Source: Geosiphon pyriformis
Lineage: Eukaryota; Glomeromycota; Glomeromycetes; Archaeosporales; Geosiphonaceae
Reading direction: 5' to 3'
Length of the DNA: 64,000 nucleotides
Assembly: GCA_016748015.1 (NCBI GenBank)
Contig: JAAOMT010000690.1
Location: 427,790-491,789, forward strand
The position numbers and the translations under genes are program-made. Below are positions 13,600 to 27,662 of this stretch, piece after piece; positions within the stretch are counted from its first letter, which is position 1; the number at the start of each line of letters is the position of its first letter. The notes under the pieces are model-generated. The model saw only the letters and a program-made list of their open reading frames with translations, did no database searches and was not told the origin of the DNA.

Positions 13600-15685
13600 A
13601 AAAAGGTTACATTAATGCATCAGAATTAGTTAATTTTGTGACAATCGCACAATTTCTTTTCTTAGGAATCGACCAAGTATAATTGATGTACAAAATGAGA
13701 ACCTCTTTTTAAATGAAAATTTTTATTGGGTTGAAAATTTTTTTGGCAAACATCTTAATAATTAAAAAATAATATTTCTATTATTACCAAAAGTTTTAAT
13801 ACTTTAACAAGCTTATGGCAAAATTGTAACAATTATTACTATTACTATTATTTTTTATTAATTTTAATTATGTTTAAACCGAGCTTTTTTATTGTTTTTG
13901 TTTTATCAATTTTAACAAAAACAATTAATTTTAATCTAATTATTAATAATTAAAGAACTAACGACTATTATTACTAATAGCATAACTAAGAAGAAATTAA
14001 TAAAAAAAGTTACTTATGAACTTATTAGTAATGGTTCTATAAAAAAAGATAAAAACATAAAAATTTTAACAATAAAACAGATCTTTTTTTAAACAAATTG
14101 TTATTTTTAAATAAATTTTTAATAAACTTTAATAAATATAATAATATAGAGATTAATACAAATTTTAAGTTAAAAAATTTGTAACAGTAAATAATAAATT
14201 TAAAGTTAATAGTAAAAACAAAATTCTTTTGAATTTTTAAACTAATGCTTTTAGAATAAAAAAAGTAAATATTAACAAATTGGTAACTTTTTTACTATAA
14301 TATTAAGAATAAAAAAATGTTTTTTTGTCTGTTTTTTTATTGTATTAAAGTTTAATTAATCTGTTATTGTAATTATTAAAAAAGTAAAAAGTAATTATTA
14401 TATATTAAATTTTAATTTTTTGGCTGTTAAAAAAAATTCTATAAAAAAAGTATTAATAATTAAAAAAGTATTTTTTTTAATATATAATTTTAAAGAGATT
14501 TTTATTTTTTTAAAACTTGAATTTAGCTAGTTTGTTTAATTATTAACTATTGTTTCTTTTTTTTATCTTTTTTGTAACATTTTAATATGAATAACTGCTC
14601 TTTTTTTTGTTTTTTAATATTTTTATTAAGTTATATGTTTATTTTAACAGTATTTTTTGAAATGTATTTTCTGTTATTGGTTTTATTAAATATGTTGTTA
14701 TTTTTTTTTTATTTATAGTGTTATTATTTTCTTATATATTAGTATAAATAATATTTTGTTTTATTGTTTAATAAACAAATAATATTAATAATATAAACAA
14801 ATTTTATTCTTTTTAATTCTTTTAATTAAACTTAATTAATGCTTTATACAATATTTTATTGAATTTTTTGACTAAATTATTTGTTTATAAATAATATAAT
14901 AATAATAATAATCTTTTTATTTTAAAATTTTGGCTTAATTTACTTAATGTTCTGTTTACAAAATAAGTTTTAATTAAATAATAGTTTTTTAAACATCTAT
15001 ATTAATATATTAAGTTTTAATAAATAAATTTTGTTATTAATTTTACATTAACTTTTTAAATTAATTTTGTTTTTAGTTATTAGTAAGATAGTTTATGATA
15101 ACAACAATATATTTATTGCTTTTAGTTATTATTAATATGATTTAATCAAATTAATTCCAATTTAATTAAATATTTATTTTACTTTAATTAATTTTAGCAG
15201 TTTATTTAGCTTTATTTTTTTTCTTTGGTAAATATTACAATTTTAAATATTTTTTTTATGTTTAAATATATTATTAATTAATAATATGGTTTTTTGATTT
15301 TTTTAGTATTAATTTTTAATTAAAAATTTTACAATTAGATTTAAATACATATTAAACAATTTTGTTTTTTTATTATTTTTAATAGATTATTTAGACTTTG
15401 TTAATTTTTTTGGTATAGTATATTTTAATAATTAAAATAATATCTGACTTGTTAATATATTTTATTTTGTTTATTTTGAGATAATTTTTTTAAATTGTTT
15501 AATAATAATATAATATAATAGTTATTAATAATTTTTATTGTTTATTTTGTTGTTTTATTATTGTTTTTCTTCTATAACTATTTTATTTATAACAAATTAT
15601 TTTTATTTTTATTTTTTATAATAAATTATATATTTGAATAGTAAAAAAACTGTTTTTTATTTGATAATTTTTTTTTTAATCATTT
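13600..15685. other. AT-rich desert upstream of the oxidoreductase gene
   Basis: The first 180 bases upstream of the ATG (13,419-13,600) have normal composition and presumably hold the promoter and leader. Beyond them lies about 2 kb of A/T sequence with TTTTTA and AATAAT runs, no open frame and no family match, ending at the LINE 3' tail. Confidence 0.6.
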
Positions 15686-15799
15686 AATAAGTAAAGTCCA
15701 AATACTACTTAGTACTATACATCAAAGAAATAATCTAAACTAAGTGCGAATCATGCACTTTCTACATGTGACCAGCCACTCGAGCCAGTCAGAACAACA

Positions 15800-18700
15800 C
15801 TACACAATTATATTAACAGAAACTGAGTTACCAATACCTGAAAAAAAAGAACAAGATTTGCGAAAGCTAAAATGGATGCCAAAAGCTTCAGCAATACCAA
15901 GCAATTTAACCACACTATCTAAGAACCTTGACACCAAACCAGAAACCAAGACAGAAATTGAGCCATTCACCAGGATCAGGCCATTTCTTTTTATGTATGC
16001 GTGATGCTTGGCACAAACCAGCCAAATGTTATTCCTGAAAGTGACACAAAGAGAGTGCACAAAATCAGCAATCTTGACACCAGCAACTTTGGGATCATGG
16101 AAGATGGAAACAGCCTCCTAAATCCATCTTTTGAATACAAAACTCTTGTAAAGAGCTGAGAATACCAAGAAATCTGAAGTGCAGATCAACAGCAACTGCA
16201 ATACACTTGAAGAAAAGAGGGTAAGACCAGAAAGCGTTTTCCAAGAAGACATACAGAATTTCAAAACCCGACAATGAGCTGAATCATCAATTACACAAAA
16301 AAACACATGATTAGATACATCCACTTCACCACAATACAGACACAAAACACTAGGATAACATCTATCATAAACATGCTTTCAAACAGCCATGGGAAGCTAA
16401 TGGTGTAAAGCCTTCATAAGATAAATACAAACATCAGCAATGTGCCTGTTAGTGAAACCTGTTGCCATATGCAAATCAGAATGCCAAACCTTAGAAGAAC
16501 TAGGCCAATCAACATCCAAGTGTAAATCTCCAGATAGAAACCCAAAACCAGAACCGACCTTCCAACACACCCAACAAACAGCATGAAAAATGTCTTGAAC
16601 AAAGTGTCTAGAATTACCAAAGACAATACCACCATCTACTAACAAAAAATGTTCATTAACATGAGAAGGAAGAAACCATTCAGAGAGAGTTGTAGTGTTA
16701 GCGATGCTATTGGCCCAATTATTCCCCAACACACCAGAGTGACCCTTAACCTTGTGCCAGCTAACCCGTAAATTTTTACTGCAAATAACATTCCTAATAT
16801 GCTGGCACTCAACCCAACACTGATTGTGAAAGTCAGAATACACCAAGTCAATCTCTAACATGCAAGCATCCAAAGCTGTTTGACTGTTTGAAAACAGACA
16901 AACAGAACGAGCCACAAGTACACACTTCAGAGCCAATTCTATAGCCTGCAATTCTGCCAAAGTAGACGACACCAAACCCTGAATACTGATACCTAAACCC
17001 AAGTTAACGTTCTCAAAAAAAGCCCTACAACCAGTCATGCCCAAATTTTTCAACGACCCATCTGTATACACAGACAAACTATCAGCACCAACCCAAAAAA
17101 GATGATTACATACAGATGCAAAATTATTAGAACCACAAATGTCTACAGAACCAATACCAACTGAGACTAAGAGAAAAGAACGGGAAGTCACAAGAAACTT
17201 AACTGAACATTCGAACTACTCAGGAACTGAACCACAAGGATCTAGTCTCTTCCACTACTTAAAAGTGAGCCAGCTAAAGACATTACTACAACAATCCCAA
17301 AGCTGGTCTACAAAGGCAACGCCATAATGCCGAAGGAACGGTAAAAACTTGAAAAACAAAGATTTGCTAAGAATAACAGACATAGGAACCCCACCACAAA
17401 ACCAGAAGGCACTGGCCAAAGAACCACCCAAAAACAGCTTGCAGTCAAGAAGGATGGAAACCACACCAGCCAAGAAATTATTAGAAACACTGACATGAAT
17501 ACAAATAGGAGAGATTAAAGGATGGATCGGCTGCCAACACAGAACTTGCAAGTTATAAGACCTGTAACTGAACAAATGCCCCAAAATCCCACTAGAGTTT
17601 GTGAAACTAATAAGCAAAACAACCTTACTTTCCAACTAACACTGTAAAAAGAACTTTAAACCATAAAAAGAAGGATGGTAAATCATATTACTAGAAAAGT
17701 CTAGCAAAAGATCAGATTTAAGTTTCAAGCCTTTGTGAACCAGAGCATCCCATTTGTTGCAAGTACCAACAAGAACAAAGCTGAACTGCATTCTATAGCT
17801 AATTATAAAATGGAAGACTGCCAACACCAGGTACAAAAATTGCTTATCTGAAACTGCCTTCCTTAAGACCAGATTGGTGAAAAAATGAACATCTGAATTC
17901 GCTTTAGCCAAACTAGGCTTCGAAAGACCCTCAGTTAAGATAAAAATACCCAAGTACCAATGAAATTCACCCTTTTTGGCGATGGAGATTGGCAAGCCAT
18001 TGATGGAGAGAAAAAGATCACTGGTCCTGCAATTGATGAGAATGACCACTGTTTTGTTATTATTGATTGAAATATCATTAATTTGAAAAAATTTGCCAGC
18101 TACATTGAGAATATGCTAAGTAGCATTTAACTGCTATCAACCCAGATTGTATCATTGACAAAAGCATTAGCAGCAAAGAAAGAAGAGAGCCCAGCCTAAG
18201 ATTCAGCACGACCACTTTTAGACACAAAATGAGAATTTAACCTATACTCACACACACTTCCTTAACACTTGACTTCACACAACAGAGGATCATAAAATAT
18301 ATGCCACAGAAAAGAGAAAAAAACCTCTTCTTGATCCAGGCCATCGTGCATGTGATAGCCATTTGTCAAACTGAAATCTGTTATCACATGGTTGGTGCGG
18401 TTCTTATGAATACTGCCAAAAAACTGAATAAATTTACTGCACATCTTAATTCTCACCAAATTTTTCTCAAGGTGCTCCCAGCCAACTGAATTGTAAGTTT
18501 TTCACATGTCCTGTAAAACCAAATATAGCTCTTGGTTCTTCTTCAGAGCATCTTCAACAACTGAACCAATAGCAAAAATAGGTAACTAAGTCATCATACC
18601 CTTTAAAACTGAAAAATTGTCACCACATAGGACATCATGAGAGCTGCAAGCCAGTGAGATCCTGTTCAAAAAAATCTTAGAAAAAATTTTGCGAGCTGTT

Positions 18701-20460
18701 TTGATCAAAGCAATAGAACAAGTATTCGTAAAAACACTTTTTCACTCATAGGGCTTGGGAATCATTGAAATCCAAGCCTCTTTTCAAGGACCAGGTACTG
18801 ATTCACAAGATAGACAAGAATTCAACAGTACCAGAAGCAAACCCAAAACTGACTTATCACAATGTTTCTATAGCTTATTAGAGATGCCTAAGAGACCAGC
18901 GGCTTTGCCATTAGACAGATTAGAGACCACATGATGCAACTCATCAAAATCAATCACACACATCATCCCAGAAAAGACCTCATTAAAAATGTAGTCCAAA
19001 GGTCGATACTGATGAGACCAAGTATCAGAGACATCATTGATCACCACATGCTTTCTGGTCTATCCTTCCATAATATCATCTACTCTGGATTTTACCAAAT
19101 TAGGTTCAAGAACTAACTCATCACCCATGACCAAATGATCTAAAACCACCTTGCAAAAGAGTTGTTCCAGCACACTTCTGATTGTGTGACCTTTATCCAC
19201 CTCAAAACTCTCCATCTTCTTATCAATAGCAGACCTAATATTTGCTTCTTTAGCTTTCAAAGACTCAGCAAGTTTGGATATGTGATAAGATCTTCTAGCA
19301 CTAAAAAGAGCAGAATGAATATCATCAGTGCCAGCACCAGAATCCACCACACTCTGCACAACTGAAGTCCTATTATCATCCAAAGAAACCCAATGTTCTA
19401 TAAAAGACTCAAAATTTGCAACACATTCTTCATGTAAAGCCTTGACAATTTTGGAAACCAAAAGCTCCAGTTTGTGAAATCTTAAAGATTCCTTGGTGAA
19501 AACATTATCGAAGCCCTTGAACCACTTTTTCTTAAACACTTTACTAGTTGAGAGAACCATTATCTTGTGAATAATGTCCCACATTGCATCCAAGTCTGAA
19601 AACTGCACAGAAACAGCAAATTCATCTGAGAACATTGTAGCATTGGCCAATATAGCACCTTTAAAATTGTTCCATTTAATCTCATCAGCACCCTTAAAAT
19701 CAAACTTCCAACAATTTCTATTTGTCTGTTTGTGTAGAGAATTCAACTGTGCATCCAAAAGCCCATCCAAGCCTATGGACACAGAAACAGCCTGGTAATC
19801 CATGTCATAATGTTCGCCAACCTTCAAAACATCACGATGTATGATTGCATTGACCAGACTTGAGGAAACAAACATGTAATCAATAGTCTTCTTCATGCCC
19901 CTTGAATTCTCCCACATAGGATTTTTTGCAACTGAACTACCTGACAGAGAGTTGACTAGCCCCAAATCGAGGCACTTCTTAAAACTCATGCTTTTACGCA
20001 AACCATCTTCATTGAAATTACCCCCAAGAATAACAAAAGAAGATTCATTAACAGCCTTTGCAATGAGAGAGTTAATCTCACCAGCCTAAGAAAACTGAAC
20101 CACCAAAAAAGTGCCTGTGTAAAGCCCCAAAATTGATACCAAAAGTTTATTCTTGAACAGCAACTTGATAGATAGGAGCCAACCAGGCACCTCAGAAACT
20201 TTGCACACATGTCTTGCCAAAAAAGAATCTATGATGATTACAACACTAGCACCCCAATAACCAGAATCCAAGCCAGAGGTAAACACCCTTACATCATTAA
20301 ATTTGTTGATGATCTAGGGGCAAACTTTTTCCTTTAACTTTGTCTCCATAAAAATTGAAATCAAATTGTTTATGTCATTGTGTCAACAAATAATGTCATC
20401 CTGTTTTGCAGGATTATTCATTCCTCTAATATTGCATATGGCAACCTTCCAAACAAGCTC
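15800..20460 (-). pseudogene. LINE ORF2: AP endonuclease, reverse transcriptase, RNase H
   Basis: The endonuclease lies at about 19,780-20,440. The terminal block near 19,800 reads DMDYQAVSVS, with Tyr where the catalytic His of the usual D-H pair belongs. RT follows: linker at 19,060-19,770, RT text at 18,262-18,459 (MCSKFIQFFGSIHKNRTNH, DGLDQEEVF), and catalytic block near 18,150 reading FVND in place of F-x-DD. RNase H at 16,400-17,190 has VYTDGSLKNLG (D) and AELQAIELAL (E), but FSNSQ where the third acidic residue is expected. The Cys-His segment CLYCGEVDVSNHVFFC lies at about 16,290-16,340. The stop is TAG at 15,800. Internal stops occur between 17,636 and 19,060. Confidence 0.85.
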
Positions 20461-20462
20461 AC

Positions 20463-22263
20463 TTATTGAGAAGGGAGTTGAAAGTTCACACCACCAGCCA
20501 AAACCGAACTTTCAAAACGAGCAGACAAGCTTAACACAGATTTGGAAAGTCCTTCTAACATATTTTTCAATCTGGTAACTTGGGAGGACATTGATGAGTC
20601 CACAATCACAGCAGTTTCATCACTAGTGGTCTTACTCAAAACTGCTCCCATTACTATATCACCCTCCAGATTCTGTGATGAGGGGGTTACCAGCAGCTGA
20701 CATCCAGGACTAGGCTGGGAAACTGCCAGCATGAGTGAATCTAACCTCTTAGCCAACTCACCAATTTGTTTCATGAGGCTGATGAGACTGCTTTTAATAC
20801 CGACTAGATGTTTTTCTAATTCATCTACAACAGAAGGAAAAAGTTCACCATTGACAATAAAACCAAATCATGACTTGTTACCAGAAAGGAGAGGAGCAGA
20901 AGAAGCACCAGCAACTGATGTCCAAGTTTTACCACTGAATGCCAGAGGACAGGAGATGAGAGCAGATTTCTTTACATAAATCCTCGCCAACCTGAGCTGG
21001 TCCTAAGCCGAAAGGGAAGCCCTTTTGCCACTTGGAAATGCAGCATCCTTGACAGACCTACAACTAAGAGATGTATGACCAAAATTCTTGCAAACTGTAC
21101 ATGATGCCAAAGAAAGACGAGACCAGCAGAGACCAACACCCTTTATAACCAGAGTCACTGCTATTGCATTAACCAAATCCAATTCAGAACCAAAACACAC
21201 AGAGGCACAACAGGCACGAGAATAATTCGAGGGATTGCGATCAATGAAGCAAGTTTTTCCACCAATAGAACCAATAAAGTCCCACAAATCATGAGCTGTG
21301 GTTTCCACAGGGAGAGTATGTAGCAGAGCCCTAAAATTATCTCTGGCATCCCATGATTGTTTGTCAATATTAGTCCTGGCTACACAAACCACATCTTTTC
21401 TGATGAGAATAGACCACTTAGAAGCCAATAACTCAGCTTGTGTCTGATCTTCTAATTTGATGATTGCCTTTTGCCACAAACCCACCAACTGTATTTTGAT
21501 TGCCTTAATCCTCTCAAATTCAGACACTGCAGTATGCACAGTCTCCACAGAAGTTTTTACAGGAATTTCTTTCAATACAATAGCCTGATTCGTACGATTG
21601 TTTACTAGATGCTTAAAATCGGTGTTTACCACAACACCATAATCATTTGCCAACTTCCCAGCAGCCATCATTGCCTTTTCTAAAGTGAAAGTTACACAAA
21701 TAACTCCACCAAATTTTAAGGAAATAGAAGCTCCTCCCAAAACCATTTACATTTAAAAAAATTTTCCTGATAAAACTCAATTTTTCCTAAGAAGACCTCC
21801 CAGCAATGGCCACAAGATCAATATCTAAAGCAAATAATTTGCGAACAGGCACTTGAACAGATAGTTTGATAGGTAGAAGGGGCAGGAAAAGAAAGGAATC
21901 ATCTAACATGTTATTATCTGTATTGACAATACCATAATCAATCACACCCAGAGGCTTCTCTAATATCTTTTTGGTCTTCACACACAAATTTTTTGGCATT
22001 TGATTAGGATCCCCTTCCATAAAAGCACTATTTTTACCATAGTCAATACTGGTTTCCTTAACTAAGCACTCCTTTTTCATGTTAATACTTTCAGACTCAG
22101 TAGTGTCATCTGTCTCAAAACTCCATAAATGAGCACCAGAAGCTTTAGCAGCAACCTCTCTATTATTAATATCTTCTGTCAGTACACTTCTCTTCCTCTT
22201 CTTTCTTGACACAGCCACCTTGAAACCACCTTCAAAACCAGAAACTTTAATAGTCTTCTTCAT
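20463..22263 (-). pseudogene. LINE ORF1 protein, interrupted
   Basis: Three consecutive open segments (21,787-22,263, 21,003-21,746 and 20,463-20,774) follow one another on the minus strand. The first starts MKKTIKV and carries a basic KKRKR stretch. The second holds an RRM-like region followed by a CX2CX4HX4C knuckle (CTVCKNFGHTSLSC), typical of LINE ORF1 nucleic-acid chaperones. The third is a Ser/Leu-rich heptad-like segment that could be a coiled coil. Stops between them break what should be one polypeptide. Assignment to ORF1 rests on order, the knuckle and position upstream of the endonuclease. Confidence 0.75.
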
Positions 22264-22330
22264 AACAGCAATAACAAGGCCAACAGTGGCTTCGTAATCA
22301 AAGAATGATTTTGATTTATCGTACTAAATG

Positions 22331-23038
22331 GTAAAAAACTTCTTTTGAAAAAACTTTTGACTCTTTTTTGGGAATTTTGGATGAAGGAGAAAAAGAAATT
22401 TTTGATGATAATTTTATTATTAATTAATTTTTTTTAGTAATAATATTAATTTTTTATAATTAGTATATATATCAAATTCTTAATATAAATATTTTTTTTA
22501 TTTAATTATAGTTTAATAAATTGCTAAGTATTTTAATATTGAAGTTTTGTAGTTTTTTTTAGTTAAATTTAAGTTTTAACTAATAAATATTACTAAATGC
22601 TTTTATTTTTTTGGTTTATGCTGTAATAATATTATTTCTAATATTATATTAAAAATATTTGTAATAATCATAAATTATTTATTATAATTTAAATATATTA
22701 AACTTAGAACTTATATTAATTTTTGTTTTAATATCTTAAATATTTATTGTTATATATCTGTTTATTTATATTATATATTTTTGGCTTGAAATTGATAAAT
22801 TAATTAAACAATACTAAAAAATTTTAAATAAATTTTTAATAATATTCAGCTAATTTCAGAAAGCTTTTAAGTTCTGTTAAGTTTTAAAATCCTAAAAAGT
22901 TTTTAATTTTTTTAATTTTATTTAAATTAATTTTAATGCTTTTTTTTCAATTATATGTTTTAAAAATTTGAGTATTGTCTTTTTAAAAAATAATTTGTTA
23001 GTATTTAATTTTAATTTAACTTATTTTTTTATTTTTAT
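22331..23038. other. AT-rich spacer between LINE copies B and C
   Basis: About 700 bases of A/T sequence with no open frame or recognisable domain. Nothing further could be assigned. Confidence 0.5.
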
Positions 23039-23975
23039 TTTATAAGTAAAGCCCAAATACTACCTAATACAATACATTAAATTAAGTAATTTAAACTAAA
23101 TATGAATCATGTATTTTTTATATATAATTAGCTACTTAGGCCAATTAAAACAACACTATAAATTTATTTTAACAGAAATTGCATAATTAATACCAGAAAA
23201 AAAATTGCAAAGTTTATGTAAATTAAAACCAATATTATATGTTTTCATAATTTTAAGCAATCTAACAACATTATTAGAAAGCAAAAAGAATAGACTATAG
23301 ACTATTGAAAACATAAAATCATTTTATATAATCAAAATATTTCTTTTTATATATGTTTTATACTTAGATCTTATTAATTATACTTCAACATGATAAGCTA
23401 TTTTTAAGCTTTATACTAAATCAATAATTTTCTTGTTAACAGTCTTAAAACAGCCAAAAACAAACACAGTCTCTAAATATTATTTTCTAAACATAGAATT
23501 TTTATATAAAACAATATATATAACATTATTAAACATATATAAAAAAAGTAATTATAAGATATAAAATAATAATAAGTTCAAGTTTGATATAGAATTTCAC
23601 TAAGCCAAATATGTATTAAGTAGATTTTTGCAAATAGCAGAATTTATTTCACATGTAAAAAAATGATTAGAAAGTTTTATTTGTTTACAATAGAAACATA
23701 ATACACTAAGATACTTTCTATTATACAAATATTTATATATAACAACTGACAAATAACAATATAAAATCTTCATAAAATATGAACATAAACCAATAATAGT
23801 TTTATTTATAAAACCAGAAATTATATACAAGTTTGGATATTAAACTAATAATGTCTAAATTCAATCTACATTTCTAATTATATTCTTATTAATAATATTA
23901 AATTCAGGTCTAATCTCTTAACAAGCATGATTAAACATTCCAAAAATATTATGAAAAAAATAACAAGCATTTTTA
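23039..23975 (-). mobile_element. LINE fragment, copy C (3' end only)
   Basis: The 3' end near 23,045 (ACTTTACTTATAAAATAAA in element sense) and the following 100 bases align with the 3' ends of copies A and B. The open segment at 23,600-23,830 corresponds to the region after RNase H, including the Cys-rich block LCFYCKQIKLSNHFFTC. The copy stops where the long palindrome begins, so it is either 5'-truncated or was interrupted by that element. Heavily AT-shifted. Confidence 0.75.
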
Positions 23976-26131
23976 ATATTACTAATAGAATTTTAGTTAT
24001 TAAATTAGCATGAAATTATTCTTATAATTTTTATTATTAATTAGGATATATTAATATTATTTCAATTATCACTTATAATATTAATTAAATTATTAAATAT
24101 TACTATTTAATTAATAATCTAATTTGTAAAATAAAAATTAAAATGATTAAATTACATAATAATCTAAACTTTGTAATATTCAAGAATTCACTAAAATTTG
24201 TAGAAATTCGCAAAATATTTTAATAGTTCACTAAAATTAGTTATAATTCACAGAAAACAATTTGTAGTTTGTCAAAATATATCTTTAATTTCTTGAAATT
24301 AGAGCAAAAAAAAAATTCAAGTTTATAAACTAATATTATAAAAGTTGTATAAAAAAAAAGTTTTTTTCTTTGAAAAAATATAATTTACTTAAAATTATCT
24401 TACTTTTAATATATTTTTATTATTATTGTTCAAATAAAAACATACTTTAAAAATCAATTCTCTAATTATTTGTACTTAAAATTTTCTGAAATCTAACTAA
24501 TGTTTTGAAATTAATTAGTTACTAATTTCAATAGTCTATTAGTAATTTCAGACCTAAATAGAAAATAATTCTTTTAACAAAATTTTATTTTTTTTACAAT
24601 TCTTTTATTTTTTTTATTATAATTATTAAAATAGCTTACAAACAAGATTCTTATAGAAGAATTGATTTTATTGTAAAGTAACTATATATTTTAATGAGTT
24701 TTTAAATAAGCAATTTCTGAAAAAAAATTGATATTTATTACAACATAACTATATAAAATAATTAATATAAAATTGGTTATTTTACTTATAAACTCAGCAG
24801 TTTAAATTATAAAAGATAATTTAAAAATAAATTTAGTTATCAAAGATTCAATTATTTTTAGAAAATGTAGATTTATAGCAAATAAACATTAACAACATTT
24901 AAAGAAAGAAACCAAAAACTTTTTGTAACACCAAACACAACTATTTTTCTAGCTTTAATGTATTTTTTCTTGACAAAAACAAAAAACACCAAATTTGAAC
25001 ATAAAATTAAGTTGGTTATCTTATCAGTATACTTATTATTTAAGATACTTGAATAGTTTTTTACTTTGAATCAAAAAATAATAAGTTTTTTATACCTAAT
25101 AAAGTTTATAATACAGTGTTTTTTAAGCAAACAATAATTATAAAAATCTGATAAGATTATTATTATTAAAGGTTTTTGGTCTCTTTTTTTGAATATTGTT
25201 AATGTCTGTTTGTTGTTAATTTACATTTTTCTGGAAGTTAGTAAATTTTTAATAATTGAATTTATCTTCAAATTATCTTCTATAATTTAAACTATTGGGC
25301 TTATATGTAAAATAGCCAATTCTGTACCAATTATTATATGTAGTTACTTTGTAATAAAAGTTAACTTTTTCTCAAGAATTGCTCATTTAAAAGCTTACTA
25401 AAATGTGTAGTTACTTTGTTGTAAAAATCAATTTTTTTATAGAAATCTTGTTTGTAGACTATCTTAATAATTATAATAAAAAAAATAAAAAAAAATAAAA
25501 AAATTGTAAAAGAAATAGAATTTTGTTAAGAGAATTGTTTTCTGGTTTAGGCTTAAAATCACTAATGGATTACTAAAATTGGTAACTAATTAATTTCAAA
25601 ATATTAGTTGAGTTTTTGGAAATTTCAAATGTAAATAGTTAAGGAATTTGGTTTTCAAATATTTGATTTTTATTACTTTTTGTAAAGCTAATTAATGTAA
25701 ATTAAAATGATTTTGAATAAGATAAAATATGATATATTTTCTCAAAAAAAAAAGCTTTTTTTATATAACTTAATGTAGTATTAATCTATAAACTTGAACT
25801 TTTTTCTTTGTAATAATTTTAATAAACTAAAAATATATTTTAACAAATTACAAGTTATTTTAATGAACTATTAATTATTTTGGTGAATTATCTATTATTT
25901 CAACAAATTTTTACAAATTTCAATAAATTTTTAAATGTTACATAGTTTGAGATATTGTATAATTTGATTATTCTAATTTCTATTATATAAATTGAATTAT
26001 TAATTAAATGATAATATTCAATAATTTAATTAAATAATAAGTAATAATTTGAAATAATATTAATATATGCTAATTAATAATAAAAGTTATAAGAGTAATT
26101 TCATGTTAGTTAATAGCTAAAATTATACTGA
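23975..26131. repeat. 2.15-kb imperfect palindrome (arms about 1.05 kb)
   Basis: The left arm (23,975 to about 25,030) matches the reverse complement of the right arm (about 25,080-26,131). Blocks compared by eye: 23,985-24,170 with 25,950-26,130; 24,170-24,410 with 25,700-25,950; 24,480-24,790 with 25,290-25,640; 24,880-24,960 with 25,165-25,235. Differences are mainly transitions plus small indels. The loop at the centre is very short. The right edge reads CTGATAACA and the left edge TATTACTAATAG. No protein is encoded. It may be a foldback or long-TIR nonautonomous element, or two inverted copies of the LTR of the adjoining Gypsy element. Confidence 0.75.
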
Positions 26132-27662
26132 TAACATAATCTCCTCCTTAAAACTGAGTTTTATCAAAGTCCAAGTATTATTTGTAATATTAAGATAGTA
26201 ATCCAAGATAATTGAAGTAATCTGGTCTGAAAATTGTTGAAATTTTAGTTCTGTGAACTTTTTAATGTATTGAATCTTCATTGGATGAAATATTAGATTT
26301 TGTAGGACATTTTTACAAGTATTAAATAAGTTATAGAGTCTAAAAGCTGTTTTCAGTTTGTAGTGAGTGTTTATTAGTCCAGCTACTGTCTTAAATTTAT
26401 TGTGAATTTGTTTTTGTATAGTTTCAGGAGTGATATTTGTTGCTTCAAGTTCTAGTTTTTATTCATAAAGTGTTTTTTTAATATAAAAGTATCTATAAAT
26501 AAGGATATGTTTATTGTTCTGTTCATTGAAAAATAGTAGAAGTTTTTGTTAAATTATAGCATTTGGTGAAATGTCAATAGACACAAATAAGAAGTTTTTT
26601 TTTAAAGCTTGCTTTAAAAGTTCTGATAGTTGACTTCCAGAATAATTTCTGGTTTTTTTTTTATAAGGGTAATACTTTTGTGAATTGTTTACTATTGGAA
26701 CTGTAGTTTTTTTTTAAATATAATTAATTTGACTTCTATTAATTGTTATGGATAAGTCAGAAAGTGTTTTTAAGACTAACATTAATTTTTAGGATATTTG
26801 TTGAATATTTTGGAGAATAATTATAATAAAATAACTAACTAATAAAATTTTGAAAAAGAATAAAGAAAATTATTTTTGGGTATAAAGTTTTATTTGTTTT
26901 TGGGTTTGTGTGTTTTTTGTAATTATTTACTATTTTTGTTTTATGTTTTGTATATTATTAAAGAGATTATTGTAAAAATGTTAAATTAAATGTTCAAGTT
27001 TGGTTGTTGTTCTATTATAATTATTGGTTCTAAATTTCAGAAAATCTCTTTAGGATTAATTAAAGAGAAATGTGTACTAATTTGTAAAATTAATGGTTTA
27101 GAATTTGTTTTGAAATAATAGTGTTTTAATCAATCTTTATATATAATTTTTACTAAAACTTTGTCATCAAGTCTTAATTTATAAAATTCATTGCCTAGAA
27201 TTTTATGAATATAAAATAGTTTATCTTATTTATGTTCAAATTTTCCACTCTATTGTTTTTTAGTTTTAGTTCTGTATAGAAGAACTTTATTTCCAACTTT
27301 GAATTCATTAATGACAGATAACAATTTGTTATTATGCTGTTTTTTTTGTTGAGCTTGAAAGTGTTCAATATAAGTGGTTGTAATTCATCTTTTTTTTTCT
27401 AAGATGCTAAAAAGTGTATAGGCTCTTTATTGAAGTGTTTCTTGGAAATTTTTTTCTGTAATAAGTTGTACTGGATATGTTTTTACTGTAAAATTAATTG
27501 GTAATATTGCTGTTCTTCATAAATTAGGTGAAATGATATATGTTTTATAGTATCTTGTTTTAGTATTCTATATGCTAGTAACACTAATAAAATAAAAATA
27601 TCCTATTTTTGTTCAAAGTTAGTTGAGACTTTGGTTAAAAATTCACACAATATTCTGTTGAA

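Larger units (their letters stand above)
15685..22330 (-). mobile_element. LINE copy B, near full length
   Basis: A minus-strand non-LTR retrotransposon of about 6.6 kb. Its 3' end near 15,690 is followed, in element sense, by an A-rich tail. ORF1 (with a CCHC knuckle) lies at about 20,463-22,263 and ORF2 at about 15,800-20,460. It is the least decayed LINE in the window and served as the reference for the other four copies. Both ORFs are interrupted, so this copy is not autonomous. It faces copy A tail to tail across the oxidoreductase gene. Confidence 0.88.
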
